A program made the translations under genes and the position numbers. The notes beneath the pieces were generated by a model. The model saw only the letters and a list, made by a program, of their open reading frames with translations. It was not told the DNA's origin and ran no database searches. From Stenotrophomonas sp. MMGLT7 (GTDB lineage: Bacteria > Pseudomonadota > Gammaproteobacteria > Xanthomonadales > Xanthomonadaceae), in the NCBI RefSeq assembly GCF_021168555.1, contig NZ_JAJOZS010000002.1:1-64000 (forward strand): a DNA stretch of 64,000 bases, read 5' to 3'. Of the stretch, positions 18,986-26,873 are shown in pieces. Positions within the stretch are counted from its first letter, which is position 1; each line of letters opens with the position of its first letter.

Positions 18986-20365
18986 TCAGCGCCCGCCGGC
19001 CTGCAGCCGTTCCAGGATGCTCCGCGCGAGCGTGCCGTAGTCGCCCTTGAAATGGTGGTCGCCGGGCAGTGCCAGCACCTGCGCCTGGCCCGGCGGCAGC
19101 TTCGGGCACAGCGCATCGTCGTCGTCCTCGCCGTAGATGCACAGCGTGGTCGCCGCCGGCAGCCGCGCCATCTCCGGCGCCACCGGCAGGCCCTCGCCGT
19201 CGTCGCCGAGCCAGTTGCTGACGTGGAATTCATAGTCGGCGGTGGCGGCCGGCGACAGCAGCGCGGTCATCGCCAGTTGCCGCCGTGTTGCCGCCGGCAG
19301 CTGGTTGATCGCCGCCGGCAACACGTCGGCACCTTGCGAGAAACCGATCAGCACCACCCGGCTGCGCTTCCAGCGGCTGCCGTAGTAGCGCGCGATGCGG
19401 TCCAGGTCCTGCGCGAACGAGGCCGGCGTGCGCTCGGTCCAGAAGTAGCGCAGCGAATCCAGCCCGACCACCGGGATGCCCGCCTGCGCCAGGGCACCGG
19501 CGACGTTCTTGTCCAGCCCGGCCCAGCCGCCGTCGCCGGAGACGAAGATGGCGAAGGTGTCCGGGTTGTCGCCGGGCGCCGCCGCGGTCTCCACCAGCGG
19601 CAGGTCGTCCAGGGCGGCCGGAGGCGGCGGCAGGCTCACGCCCTTCTGTTCGCCCAGCGAGCGTGCCGCGGCCACCAGCGCCGGCACCAGGCTGCCGTGC
19701 GCGCCGCGCTTGAGGGTGCGCGCCTGCGGCACCTTGGCGATGAATCCGGCCTGTTCCGCCACGCCACAGGCCGGTCCGGCCGGAGCGGTGGCCGCCAGCC
19801 ACGGCAGCGGCAGCGATGCCGGCTGCAGCGCGCCGCCGGCGCTCGCCACGCCCTTGCCGCAGATCATGCCGCCCGGTGCCGCGGACGGGCACAGCCCTTC
19901 GGTCAGCAAGCCGGCGAACACATGGTCCGGCGCCTGCGCCGCCACCGCGTAGGCCAGCGCGGCGCCGTCGCCGTCGCCGGCCAGCAGCGGCAGCCGGTAG
20001 GTGGGCACATGCTGGAACGCCTGCAGGTAGCGGGAGAAGTTCTCCACGTCGCCGGCGGAGAACGCGCAGGCGCCGCCGTCCCTGGCCAGCACCTGCCGCA
20101 GGCGGGCGCTGTCGACCAGCGCGACCATCGCGCCATCGGCACGCAGCGCCTCGATCTGCGCCCGGCGTTCGCTGGCGCGCGCGGCATCGCCGGCGAACCA
20201 GATCACCACGCGTCCCGGCCCGGCTTCGGGCATGAGCACCCGCACGCGCTCGAAGCGCCCGTGGCTGACCTCCGTCACCGCGCCCGCGGCCGCCGCCGCG
20301 CCGCCGGCGGCCAGCGCCAGTACCATCGCCGCCGCCAACCGCATCCTCCACCGCACTCGCATCAT
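18986..20365 (-). CDS. AcvB/VirJ-family periplasmic hydrolase
   Basis: A 459-residue protein with a signal peptide (cleavage near AAAAAGA) followed by two alpha/beta-hydrolase-like halves. The second half is the VirJ domain, with IFVSGDGGWAGLDKNVAGAL, the nucleophile elbow GFSQG (S343) and a late LPGDHHFKG histidine. In Agrobacterium AcvB hydrolyses lysyl-phosphatidylglycerol and balances the MprF-like LpiA, and in rhizobia the two genes are adjacent. Here mprF lies 2.5 kb away across a MerR gene, supporting the same job. The start at 20365 is the first of two consecutive ATGs; no strong Shine-Dalgarno sequence is visible. Confidence 0.82.
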   Translation of the reverse strand: MMRVRWRMRLAAAMVLALAAGGAAAAAGAVTEVSHGRFERVRVLMPEAGPGRVVIWFAGDAARASERRAQIEALRADGAMVALVDSARLRQVLARDGGACAFSAGDVENFSRYLQAFQHVPTYRLPLLAGDGDGAALAYAVAAQAPDHVFAGLLTEGLCPSAAPGGMICGKGVASAGGALQPASLPLPWLAATAPAGPACGVAEQAGFIAKVPQARTLKRGAHGSLVPALVAAARSLGEQKGVSLPPPPAALDDLPLVETAAAPGDNPDTFAIFVSGDGGWAGLDKNVAGALAQAGIPVVGLDSLRYFWTERTPASFAQDLDRIARYYGSRWKRSRVVLIGFSQGADVLPAAINQLPAATRRQLAMTALLSPAATADYEFHVSNWLGDDGEGLPVAPEMARLPAATTLCIYGEDDDDALCPKLPPGQAQVLALPGDHHFKGDYGTLARSILERLQAGGR

Positions 20366-20467
20366 GTGAATCCGCGCCGAAAACAGCGCACAAAGATAAT
20401 CCGGATCACCGCCGGCGCCCAGCGTTGCCGGGCCGGTGAGGCGATGGCCGGGCGGACCTGGCAACCG

Positions 20468-20665
20468 CTACGTGGATTGGCCCGTCGCATACCCCGGATG
20501 GCGCAGCTTCCACGCCGCCAGTTGCGTGCGGTAGCGCGCCAGTTCCTCGGCATACAGGTCCAGTACGCACAGCGGACAGCCGCTGCCGCAGCATTCGTTG
20601 GGCGCCGGCTCCTGCGGCGGCTGCGGCATCGGGTCGGCGGGATCGTCGAGATCGGCGGAATTCAT
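20468..20665 (-). CDS. Oxidoreductase-like domain small protein
   Basis: A 65-residue protein whose core, PNECCGSGCPLCVLDLYAEE followed by LARYRTQLAAW, matches the short oxidoreductase-like domain (as in eukaryotic OXLD1 and many proteobacterial small proteins). The CCxxGCxxC cluster suggests metal or redox function, but none is proven. The N-terminus is acidic and Pro-rich. The stop lies 102 bases upstream of the acvB-type start, on the same strand, so cotranscription is possible. Confidence 0.75.
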   Translation of the reverse strand: MNSADLDDPADPMPQPPQEPAPNECCGSGCPLCVLDLYAEELARYRTQLAAWKLRHPGYATGQST

Positions 20666-20708
20666 GCGTCGATGCTAGCGGATGCGGTGGCCGGATGACG
20701 TATGGCTG

Positions 20709-20790
20709 CAGGAGTAGCTCTACGTGGCTTCGGGGCCATCAGTCTCGGGCTTTACAGGCAGAGCCCGTTCGCGACTGAAGTCGCTCCTAC
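20709..20790. repeat. Degenerate GTAGGAGCG palindrome
   Basis: The right arm (GCGACTGAAGTCGCTCCTAC) is intact, but the left arm is decayed to CAGGAGTAGCTCTACGTGG. This is an old copy of the family seen at 13872 and 38290. Confidence 0.7.
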
Positions 20791-20989
20791 GCGAGCAGCG
20801 GGTGGGCCCTGGCGCTCTGCGCGCCGGTCACGCCGCCGGGGTCTCGATCGTTGCCCGCATGCTGCCGGTCGGTGACGCCATCACCGCAGCGGTCACGGCG
20901 GACTCCGCTGCGGTGGGCCGAGGCCCGCCCCCAAGACCCTGAATGGAAAATCGTCGGCGTCCGAAAAGACAGTTGCCCCTGCAGTTGCC

Positions 20990-21607
20990 CTAGCCTGCGA
21001 CCCGGCGCAGGTTGGCGCGCGCGGCGGCATCGCAGCGCTGGTGGAACCAGTCGCTCAGGAAGATCCGCGGCGCATCCAGCAGGCCACGCAGGAAGCGCCG
21101 GCGGTTGATGCGGAACAGCAGCGCCGGGACGTGCCCGGCATACTCGCGGGCGATGCCGCGGTCGTACGCGTCGAACACCGGCGCCGGCGCGGCCAGGATC
21201 GCCATGTCGCAATCCAGGAACAGCGCGGCCTCGGCATCCACGTCGGCCGGCTGCAGCGCGCCATGGCGCGCGGTCAGCTCGATCAGCTGCACCACGCGCG
21301 CGGCATCCACGCCGGCATCGGGCAGCCACTGCTCGATATGCCGGCGCGCCAGCTGCGCCGAACGCGCCTCGTTGTCCGGCCGCCCGGCCTGGTAGATCGC
21401 ATCGTGGTACAGCATGGCCAGCCAGACCTCGCGCGGCCGGTTCCAGCCCGGCCCCTGCGCGACCTCGCCGAAGTGCCGCAGCAGCGCCTGCACGTGGCCG
21501 AAGTGGTGATAGACGCGCGGCGGCGTGGCATAGGCGTCGCGGATCGCCTGCCACTGCTGCGGCGGCAACTCGACGGGGGCAGGCGGCAGCGGCGGCGAGG
21601 CGTCCAT
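20990..21607 (-). CDS. HD-superfamily metal-dependent phosphohydrolase
   Basis: A 205-residue protein of the predicted HD phosphohydrolase group (COG4339). Metal ligands are visible in YHHFGHVQALLRHF (about 34-47), the HD pair in AMLYHDAIYQ (about 69-70) and a later Asp in LFLDCDMAILA. The conserved NEARSAQLARRHI and RGIAREYAGHVPALLFRINR segments also fit. The ATG at 21607 was chosen over a GTG two codons upstream. The substrate is unknown. It is followed upstream by thpR on the same strand, with a 43-base gap. Confidence 0.85.
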   Translation of the reverse strand: MDASPPLPPAPVELPPQQWQAIRDAYATPPRVYHHFGHVQALLRHFGEVAQGPGWNRPREVWLAMLYHDAIYQAGRPDNEARSAQLARRHIEQWLPDAGVDAARVVQLIELTARHGALQPADVDAEAALFLDCDMAILAAPAPVFDAYDRGIAREYAGHVPALLFRINRRRFLRGLLDAPRIFLSDWFHQRCDAAARANLRRVAG

Positions 21608-21650
21608 GGCCACAGGCTACGCGCCGCCACCGCATCGCGGCAATGCCGGC

Positions 21651-22247
21651 TCAGCACAGCGGCCAGCGGCCTTCGAACTGGTAGCGCGTCTGCCCGAGGA
21701 AGCTGCGGATCAGCACGAAATCGCGCACCCGCCAGCACACCGGCGCCACCGGGCGATCCGGCAGCTGCAGCGCGTCGTACATCAGCGTCAGGTGCGGGAC
21801 GAACGCGTCGTCGTGGCCCAACCCGGCGCGCGCCAGCCGCAGGCCGAGTTCGCGCTGCAGCGCGAACAACGACACGTTGTCCGCGCCAGCCGCAGGCGCA
21901 GCCTCGGCACCGCCACCGCGCAGCACCAGCGGGTGCCGCCGCGGACGCCCGCCGAAGCTGCCCACCCGGTCGAAGCGGACATCGAATGCGCCCACGTCGA
22001 CCTGCGCGGCCGCCCGGTGTGCCCCTTCCAGCACCGATGGCGGGATGCCGGCGAAATCGCCGAGGTGATGCAGGGTGACGTGCAGGCGCTGCGGCAGCAG
22101 CGGCCTGGCCGAAAGCGGCTCGCTGCGACGCAGTGCGTCCAGTTCGGTGCCGATGGCCTCGATCGCGGCGGCGTCGGGCATCAGTGCGAAGAACAGGCGT
22201 TCGGCCGGCCTTGCCTCGCCGAAGCCCAATGAGAGTTGCGATTCCAT
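21651..22247 (-). CDS. thpR: RNA 2',3'-cyclic phosphodiesterase (2H family)
   Basis: A 198-residue 2H phosphoesterase. Its two catalytic HxT motifs are HVTLHHLG (H56, T58) and HLTLMY (H152, T154), with the usual RLFFALMPD start strand and an intervening SFGG segment. ThpR opens 2',3'-cyclic phosphate ends of RNA to 2'-phosphate and has in vitro RNA ligase activity. Length and motif spacing are normal for the family. The ATG at 22247 has a moderate AATGAGAG-side context but is fixed by the short lead before the first strand. It is probably cotranscribed with the HD gene downstream. Confidence 0.92.
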   Translation of the reverse strand: MESQLSLGFGEARPAERLFFALMPDAAAIEAIGTELDALRRSEPLSARPLLPQRLHVTLHHLGDFAGIPPSVLEGAHRAAAQVDVGAFDVRFDRVGSFGGRPRRHPLVLRGGGAEAAPAAGADNVSLFALQRELGLRLARAGLGHDDAFVPHLTLMYDALQLPDRPVAPVCWRVRDFVLIRSFLGQTRYQFEGRWPLC

Positions 22248-22292
22248 CGCTACAGGATAGGCGCTGCCGGCGCCGTCCGGATTCCCGAGGCC

Positions 22293-22333
22293 GCAAAAGC
22301 ATCGCGCCCGGCGGAAACCGCCGGGCGCGATGC
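22293..22333 (-). terminator. Intrinsic terminator of the DUF2383 gene
   Basis: GCATCGCGCCCGGCGG and its exact complement form a 16-bp stem with an AAA/TTT loop (22299-22333). On the minus strand this is followed by TTTTGC. It lies 23 bases after the stop of the four-helix-bundle gene. Confidence 0.8.
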
Positions 22334-22356
22334 ATGGATCTTCTGCGCGGGAAGAA

Positions 22357-22812
22357 TCAGGCCGCGTTCTTCATCGCATGCTTGCGCTTGCGCATGATGT
22401 CGTGGCAGGCGCGCACGTCGGGCAGCAGGCGCGTCGCCGCATCGCGCGCGGCCACCGGCAGGTCGGCATCGGCGACGACTTCGTCGAAGGCCTTGAGCAG
22501 ACGATCCTCGGACTCCTCGAGCTCGGCCACGTAGCCGTACTGGGTGTCGCCCAGCGTTGCGCGCACCTTGCCGTAGAACTGCTGCATGGAGCCGACCATC
22601 GTGCCGTGCTCGGCCGGCTTCTCGCCCAGCGAGGCCACCACCGCGCTGAGGTGGGCCACCAGGTCGGACTTGACCCCGGCGATGCGGGTGAACAGGCTCG
22701 AAAGCTCGGCGTCCTTCACCTTGCCGGCGGCTTCCTGGTAGAACTTCTGGCCATCGCGCGAAATCTCGATGAGGTCGTTCAGTGCGTCGGCGGACTTGCT
22801 CTTGGTATTCAT
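22357..22812 (-). CDS. PA2169/DUF2383 four-helix-bundle protein
   Basis: A 151-residue all-helical, ferritin-like protein (DUF2383, PA2169 family). Members are common in proteobacteria, often stress-associated, without proven function. Helix 1 is DALNDLIEISRDGQKFYQEAAGKV, and HLSAVVASLGEKPAEHG and EESEDRLLKAFDEVV follow in family positions. The ATG at 22812 has an excellent AAGGAG ribosome site eight bases upstream, which rules out an ATG 18 codons earlier. It has its own long upstream region (22813-23285) and a strong terminator, so it is monocistronic. Confidence 0.87.
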   Translation of the reverse strand: MNTKSKSADALNDLIEISRDGQKFYQEAAGKVKDAELSSLFTRIAGVKSDLVAHLSAVVASLGEKPAEHGTMVGSMQQFYGKVRATLGDTQYGYVAELEESEDRLLKAFDEVVADADLPVAARDAATRLLPDVRACHDIMRKRKHAMKNAA

Positions 22813-23285
22813 GTGGACATCTCCTTGGGTAGTTGCCGGCGGATCCGGCTTGAACGTGGCAACCACCTTGAACGCCCTGCCATAAAACAGCCGTGAGCCC
22901 GGGCGCCGCCATGCTCACGTGGTCATGGCGCCGATGAATGCAGGTTCATTCGCGCGGCGCCTGCGCGACCCGGTGAAAATTTCATCACTCCGACCAGGCG
23001 GCTTGCGGCACGGGCGATCGCGCCGGTCATCCACATCTTTGTCCGCCGCTCATCCACATCCCCTGTGGAGAAAACGGAGGTGGTCCGCCTCGCAGGAAGT
23101 GGCCCCGGACCGATACGCCGGTATCGGAAAAACCCCGGGCCGGCACCCGTTCCGCGCCTGGACCGCCGGCCGGCGCGTGCCTCTTCGATCCGGTACCTAC
23201 CTCGCTCCGGGCCGGCAGCCTGGGGCCACGCCCGCCCGCCCGCCCGCACGCACGCATCGCCAGCGTCACCTTGCAAGCCGCGCCG
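22813..23285. other. Long intergenic region upstream of the DUF2383 gene
   Basis: No gene is evident in 473 bases between two minus-strand genes. It holds a TGAAAATTTCA dyad (22974-22984), a GAATG/CATTC inverted repeat near 22936, and three one-mismatch DnaA-box-like 9-mers (TCATCCACA at 23027 and 23050, TGTGGAGAA at 23064). The remainder is Pro/Arg-codon-like GC sequence with nothing recognisable. Confidence 0.6.
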
Positions 23286-24500
23286 TCAGTCGGCCTGCGC
23301 CGCCAGCCTGCGCAGGCGCGATTCGTCCTGGCGCGCCCACGCGTACACCAGCAGTCCCGCGACCGCGGTGGCCGCGCCCACGTAGCCGGTCGAGGTCCAG
23401 CCCATGCCGGCGGTGATCGCCAGCCCGCCCAGCCACGGACCCAGGGCGTTGGCGACATTGAACGCGGCGTGGTGCGAGGCGGCCGCCAGCGTCTGCGCGT
23501 CCGAACTGACGTCCATCAGCCGCATCTGCAGCGCAGGCCCCAGCGCGCCCATGGTGCCCAGCGCCACCACCGCCGGCAGCAGGCTCCACAGCGAGCCGGC
23601 CGACAGCGGGAAAAGCAGCAGCACCATCGTGGACCACAGCAGCACCCAGAACACCGAGCGGAAGCCGATGCGGTCGTACAGCCAGCCGCCGAACAGCGTG
23701 CCGAGGATGCTGCCGACACCGAACGCGCCCAGCGCCACAGGCACCCAGCCCACGCCCGCGCCGGTAACCTCGGTCAGCGTCGGCACCAGGTAGCTGAAGA
23801 CGCAAAACATGCCGGCGAATCCCACCGAGCCGATGCCCAGCGCCAGCCACACCTGCGAACGGTTGAACGCGCGGATCTCGCGCAGCGGCTCATGGGGCGG
23901 CTCGCAGCGATCGCCCGGCAGCAGCAAGGCCACCAGGACCACCGTGGCCGCGGCGACCAGCGTCACCAGCAGGTAGACCGAGCGCCAGCCCCACACCTCG
24001 CCCAGCCAGCTGGCCAGCGGGTTGCCCAGCAGCACCGCCAGCGCCAGGCCCATCATCACCCGGCTCACCGCCGCGCCGCGCTGGTCGGGACGGCTGACGG
24101 ACGCGGCCACCAGCGCGGCCACGCCGAAGTAGGCCCCGTGCGGCAGGCCGGCGACGAAGCGGCACACCAGCGCCACCGCGTAGTTGGGCGCCAGCGCGCT
24201 GGCGAGGTTGCCCAGCGCGTAGAACGCCATCAGCGACACCGCCATCGGCTTGCGCCGCAGGCGCGCGCCGAGGATGGCCAGCACCGGCGCGCCGATCACC
24301 ACGCCCAGCGCATAGGCGCTGATCAGGTGCCCGACCTGGGGTTCGCTGATGGAGAGGCCGCGCGCGATGTTCGGCATCAGTCCCATGGTGGCGAACTCGC
24401 TGGTGCCGATGGCGAACCCGCCCATGGCCAGCGCAAACAGGATCAGCACGTACTCGCGGCGGCCGACCTGCCCTGCCAGCGTGTTGCCTTGCGTTGCCAT
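23286..24500 (-). CDS. MFS transporter, AraJ/DHA1 type
   Basis: A 404-residue inner-membrane exporter with 12 transmembrane helices. Its DHA1 features include the N-terminal FALAMGGFAIGTSEFATMGLMP helix, LGARLRRKPM in the loop between helices 2 and 3 (motif A), and VCRFVAGLPHGAYFGVAALV for helix 4/5. This pattern matches the arabinose-efflux-like (AraJ) permeases, which export sugars or drugs; the substrate cannot be told. The ATG at 24500 has a GGAAAG site nearby and starts just before the hydrophilic lead. No regulator is adjacent. Confidence 0.9.
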   Translation of the reverse strand: MATQGNTLAGQVGRREYVLILFALAMGGFAIGTSEFATMGLMPNIARGLSISEPQVGHLISAYALGVVIGAPVLAILGARLRRKPMAVSLMAFYALGNLASALAPNYAVALVCRFVAGLPHGAYFGVAALVAASVSRPDQRGAAVSRVMMGLALAVLLGNPLASWLGEVWGWRSVYLLVTLVAAATVVLVALLLPGDRCEPPHEPLREIRAFNRSQVWLALGIGSVGFAGMFCVFSYLVPTLTEVTGAGVGWVPVALGAFGVGSILGTLFGGWLYDRIGFRSVFWVLLWSTMVLLLFPLSAGSLWSLLPAVVALGTMGALGPALQMRLMDVSSDAQTLAAASHHAAFNVANALGPWLGGLAITAGMGWTSTGYVGAATAVAGLLVYAWARQDESRLRRLAAQAD

Positions 24501-24613
24501 GGCGCTTTCCGACGGAGAGAGCGACCCATTATTGTGCAATGCAGCATCGCGTTGAAGCTGCACGACGCACCGCTTTCAGCCGGCAGCAGGCAGCCGGCGC
24601 GGCATCCGCGCCA

Positions 24614-24955
24614 TCAGGCCTTGCGCAGGAAGCAGGTCTTCAGCACCAGGCCCTTGATCTTGTCCGAGTTGCCCTCGATGTGCTCGGCATCGCCATCGAC
24701 CAGGCGGATGTTGCGGATCACCGAGCCCTGCTTGAGCGGGATCGACGATCCCTTGACCTTCAGGTCCTTGATCACGACCACGGTATCGCCGCTGGCAAGC
24801 AGGTTGCCGTTGCTGTCGCGCACGCTCTGGCCCTGCTCGTCGGTCGCCGCTTCCTCGGCGCTCCACTCGAACCCGCAATCCGCGCAGATCCACTGGCCGG
24901 CGTCGACGTAGGTGTTTTCCAGAGTGCACTGCGGGCAGGCGGGGATGGCGGACAT
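24614..24955 (-). CDS. yjdM: Zinc-ribbon protein YjdM (PhnA family)
   Basis: A 113-residue protein with an N-terminal zinc ribbon (CPQCTLENTYVDAGQWICADCG, split as CPQC and CADC) and a C-terminal SH3-like KOW domain (GDTVVVIKDLKVKGSS, ending GLVLKTCFLRKA). It is often called alkylphosphonate-utilisation protein PhnA, but no phosphonate role is established. The ATG at 24955 is taken; one lies two codons upstream. It is a separate transcription unit from the CDF gene, which is divergent. Confidence 0.9.
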   Translation of the reverse strand: MSAIPACPQCTLENTYVDAGQWICADCGFEWSAEEAATDEQGQSVRDSNGNLLASGDTVVVIKDLKVKGSSIPLKQGSVIRNIRLVDGDAEHIEGNSDKIKGLVLKTCFLRKA

Positions 24956-25058
24956 GGGCATGGGTCGGAAAAAGGCCGGCCATTGTAACCGCCGCCGCCC
25001 GGCCGGGCAGGATCACGCGCCCCCCACGATGCCGGCGCGATAGTGCGGCCCGTCCCCC

Positions 25059-26033
25059 ATGTCCACAGGTGAAGCCTTGTCCAGGCCGACCGGTTCCCGC
25101 CTCGTCGTCTATGCCGCGCTGGCCGGCAATTTCGCCATCGCCATGGCCAAGTTCGTCGCCGCCGGCATCTCCGGCAGCTCGGCCATGCTCAGCGAGGGCG
25201 TGCACTCGCTGGTGGATACCACCAACGAGATCCTGCTGCTGTACGGCATGAAGCGCGCCGAGCGCCCGGCCGATGCCGACCATCCGCTGGGACACGGCCG
25301 CGAACTGTACTTCTGGAGCTTCATCGTCGCGCTGCTGGTGTTCGCGATGGGCGCGGGCGTGTCGATCTACGAAGGCGTGCGCCACATCCTGGAACCGGAG
25401 CCTTCCCGCAACCACACCGTCGCCTACGTGGTGCTGGGCGTGTCGATCCTGTTCGAAGGTTTCTCGTGGCTGGTGGCGCTGCGCGAGTTCCGCGCCGGCA
25501 AGGGCGACATGGGCTATTTCCAGGCGTTCCGCCAGAGCAAGGACCCCACCACCTTCACCGTGCTGCTGGAGGACAGCGCCGCCCTGCTCGGCCTGTTCAT
25601 CGCCCTTTTCGGCCTGCTGGCCGCGCAGTGGCTGGACATCCCCGAGCTCGACGGCGTGGCCTCGATCGGCATCGGCTGCGTGCTGGCCGCCACCGCGTTC
25701 CTGCTGGCGCGCGAGACCAAGGGCCTGCTGATCGGCGAACTGGCCAGCCCGCATTTCGCGCGCTCGCTGCTGGACATCGCCGCGGCCGATCCCGATGTGC
25801 GCAACGCCAATGGCGTGCTGACCATGCAGATGGGGCCCAACCAGGTGGTCGCCGCGCTCAGCGCCGAGTTCGAGGACGCCTGCACCACCCCGCAGATCGA
25901 GCAGTGCGTGCGCCGCATCGAGTCGCAGGCGCGGCAGCAGCGCCCGGACCTGGTGGCCCTGTTCATCAAGCCGCAGACCGAGCAGACCTGGCAGGCGCGC
26001 GAACGCGAGATCTCCAGCCGCGGCGAAGGATGA
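25059..26033 (+). CDS. Cation diffusion facilitator, ZnT9-like subgroup
   Basis: A 324-residue CDF transporter with six predicted helices and a C-terminal cytosolic domain. The sequences SEGVHSLVDTTNEILLLYG, DHPLGHGRELYFWSFI, GVSIYEGVRHIL, SKDPTTFTVLLEDSAALLG and ETKGLLIGELASP match the SLC30A9/ZnT9-type branch more than E. coli FieF. The two Asp ligands of FieF helix 2 are D and E here (LVDTTNE), and the helix 5 HxxxD site is replaced by EDSAA. Metal and direction are therefore uncertain. The ATG at 25059 lies 103 bases from the divergent yjdM start. Confidence 0.87.
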   Translation: MSTGEALSRPTGSRLVVYAALAGNFAIAMAKFVAAGISGSSAMLSEGVHSLVDTTNEILLLYGMKRAERPADADHPLGHGRELYFWSFIVALLVFAMGAGVSIYEGVRHILEPEPSRNHTVAYVVLGVSILFEGFSWLVALREFRAGKGDMGYFQAFRQSKDPTTFTVLLEDSAALLGLFIALFGLLAAQWLDIPELDGVASIGIGCVLAATAFLLARETKGLLIGELASPHFARSLLDIAAADPDVRNANGVLTMQMGPNQVVAALSAEFEDACTTPQIEQCVRRIESQARQQRPDLVALFIKPQTEQTWQAREREISSRGEG

Positions 26034-26181
26034 GCGACTGCGGCACCGGCATGCGTCCATGCGCGGTTCAGCACCCGGGTTGCGCCGTCCGCGGCCAGCC
26101 TCTACGGTAGAGGCGCAACACCGCACTGGTGCCGTGAATCAGCCGGCGCATTCCCTTCCCATCGAATCGAGAGGTTTCCCC

Positions 26182-26643
26182 ATGGAGATCATGGATGGCC
26201 GTGTCGCCACGATCCACTACACCCTGAGCAACGACGAAGGACAGGTCATCGACCGCTCCTCGCCGCAGACGCCGCTGAGCTACCTGCATGGCGCCGGCAA
26301 CATCGTGCCCGGCCTGGAAAAGGCGCTTGCCGGCAAGCGCAGCGGCGACACCCTGCAGGCCGACGTGCCGCCCGAGCAGGGCTACGGCCCGCGCCACGAG
26401 CAACTGGTCCAGCAGGTGCCGCGCACCGCGTTCCCGGCCGGCACCGACGTCGCCGTAGGTGCGCAGTTCCAGGCCAACGCGCAGGGCGGTCCGCTGCTGG
26501 TGACGGTGACCGAGGTCGGCGCCGAGCAGGTCACCATCGACGCCAACCACCCCCTCGCCGGCCAGACCCTGCATTTCGCGGTCGAAGTGGCCGACGTGCG
26601 CGAGGCGAGCGAGCAGGAACTGGTCGAAGGCCAGCCAGGCTGA
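26182..26643 (+). CDS. FKBP-type peptidyl-prolyl isomerase, SlyD-like
   Basis: A 153-residue cytosolic isomerase and chaperone of the SlyD/FKBP type. The N-terminal FKBP half is DGRVATIHYTLSNDEGQVID with SYLHGAGNIVPGLEKALAGK. An insert-in-flap chaperone domain lies between (PEQGYGPRHEQLVQQVPRTAF), and the chain returns with VTIDANHPLAGQTLHFAVEV. The His-rich metal-binding tail of E. coli SlyD is absent. The ATG at 26182 is behind GAGAGGTTTCCCC. It follows the CDF gene by 148 bases and may have its own promoter. Confidence 0.92.
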   Translation: MEIMDGRVATIHYTLSNDEGQVIDRSSPQTPLSYLHGAGNIVPGLEKALAGKRSGDTLQADVPPEQGYGPRHEQLVQQVPRTAFPAGTDVAVGAQFQANAQGGPLLVTVTEVGAEQVTIDANHPLAGQTLHFAVEVADVREASEQELVEGQPG

Positions 26644-26873
26644 CGCCAACGGCGCCTTCCGGGCCGCAGCGGTACCCGTAGGGGTAAGAGCGCAGCGCGC
26701 CCGGGATGGCGATGACCCGGGGGCGCTGCGCCTACCCGGGCTGCGCGGCTGGCGGACGCCGCCGCCGGCCGTGCGGCGTCTGTGGCAGGCATCGTCGCTC
26801 CGGCACCGCCGCGGTTGCGGCATCGGCCGGCTTGCCGCACAGTGCGCGGCCCCTCGCACCGCCTCCTGCCGCC

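Noticed and set aside
23027..23072. Chromosomal replication origin
   Set aside because: There is no dnaA, dnaN, parA or gidA gene nearby, no AT-rich unwinding element, and all boxes carry a mismatch.
26644..26873. Small ORF before yegD
   Set aside because: The translated upstream extension is Arg/Cys/Pro-rich without a ribosome site, and homologues begin at the GIDFGTSN segment.
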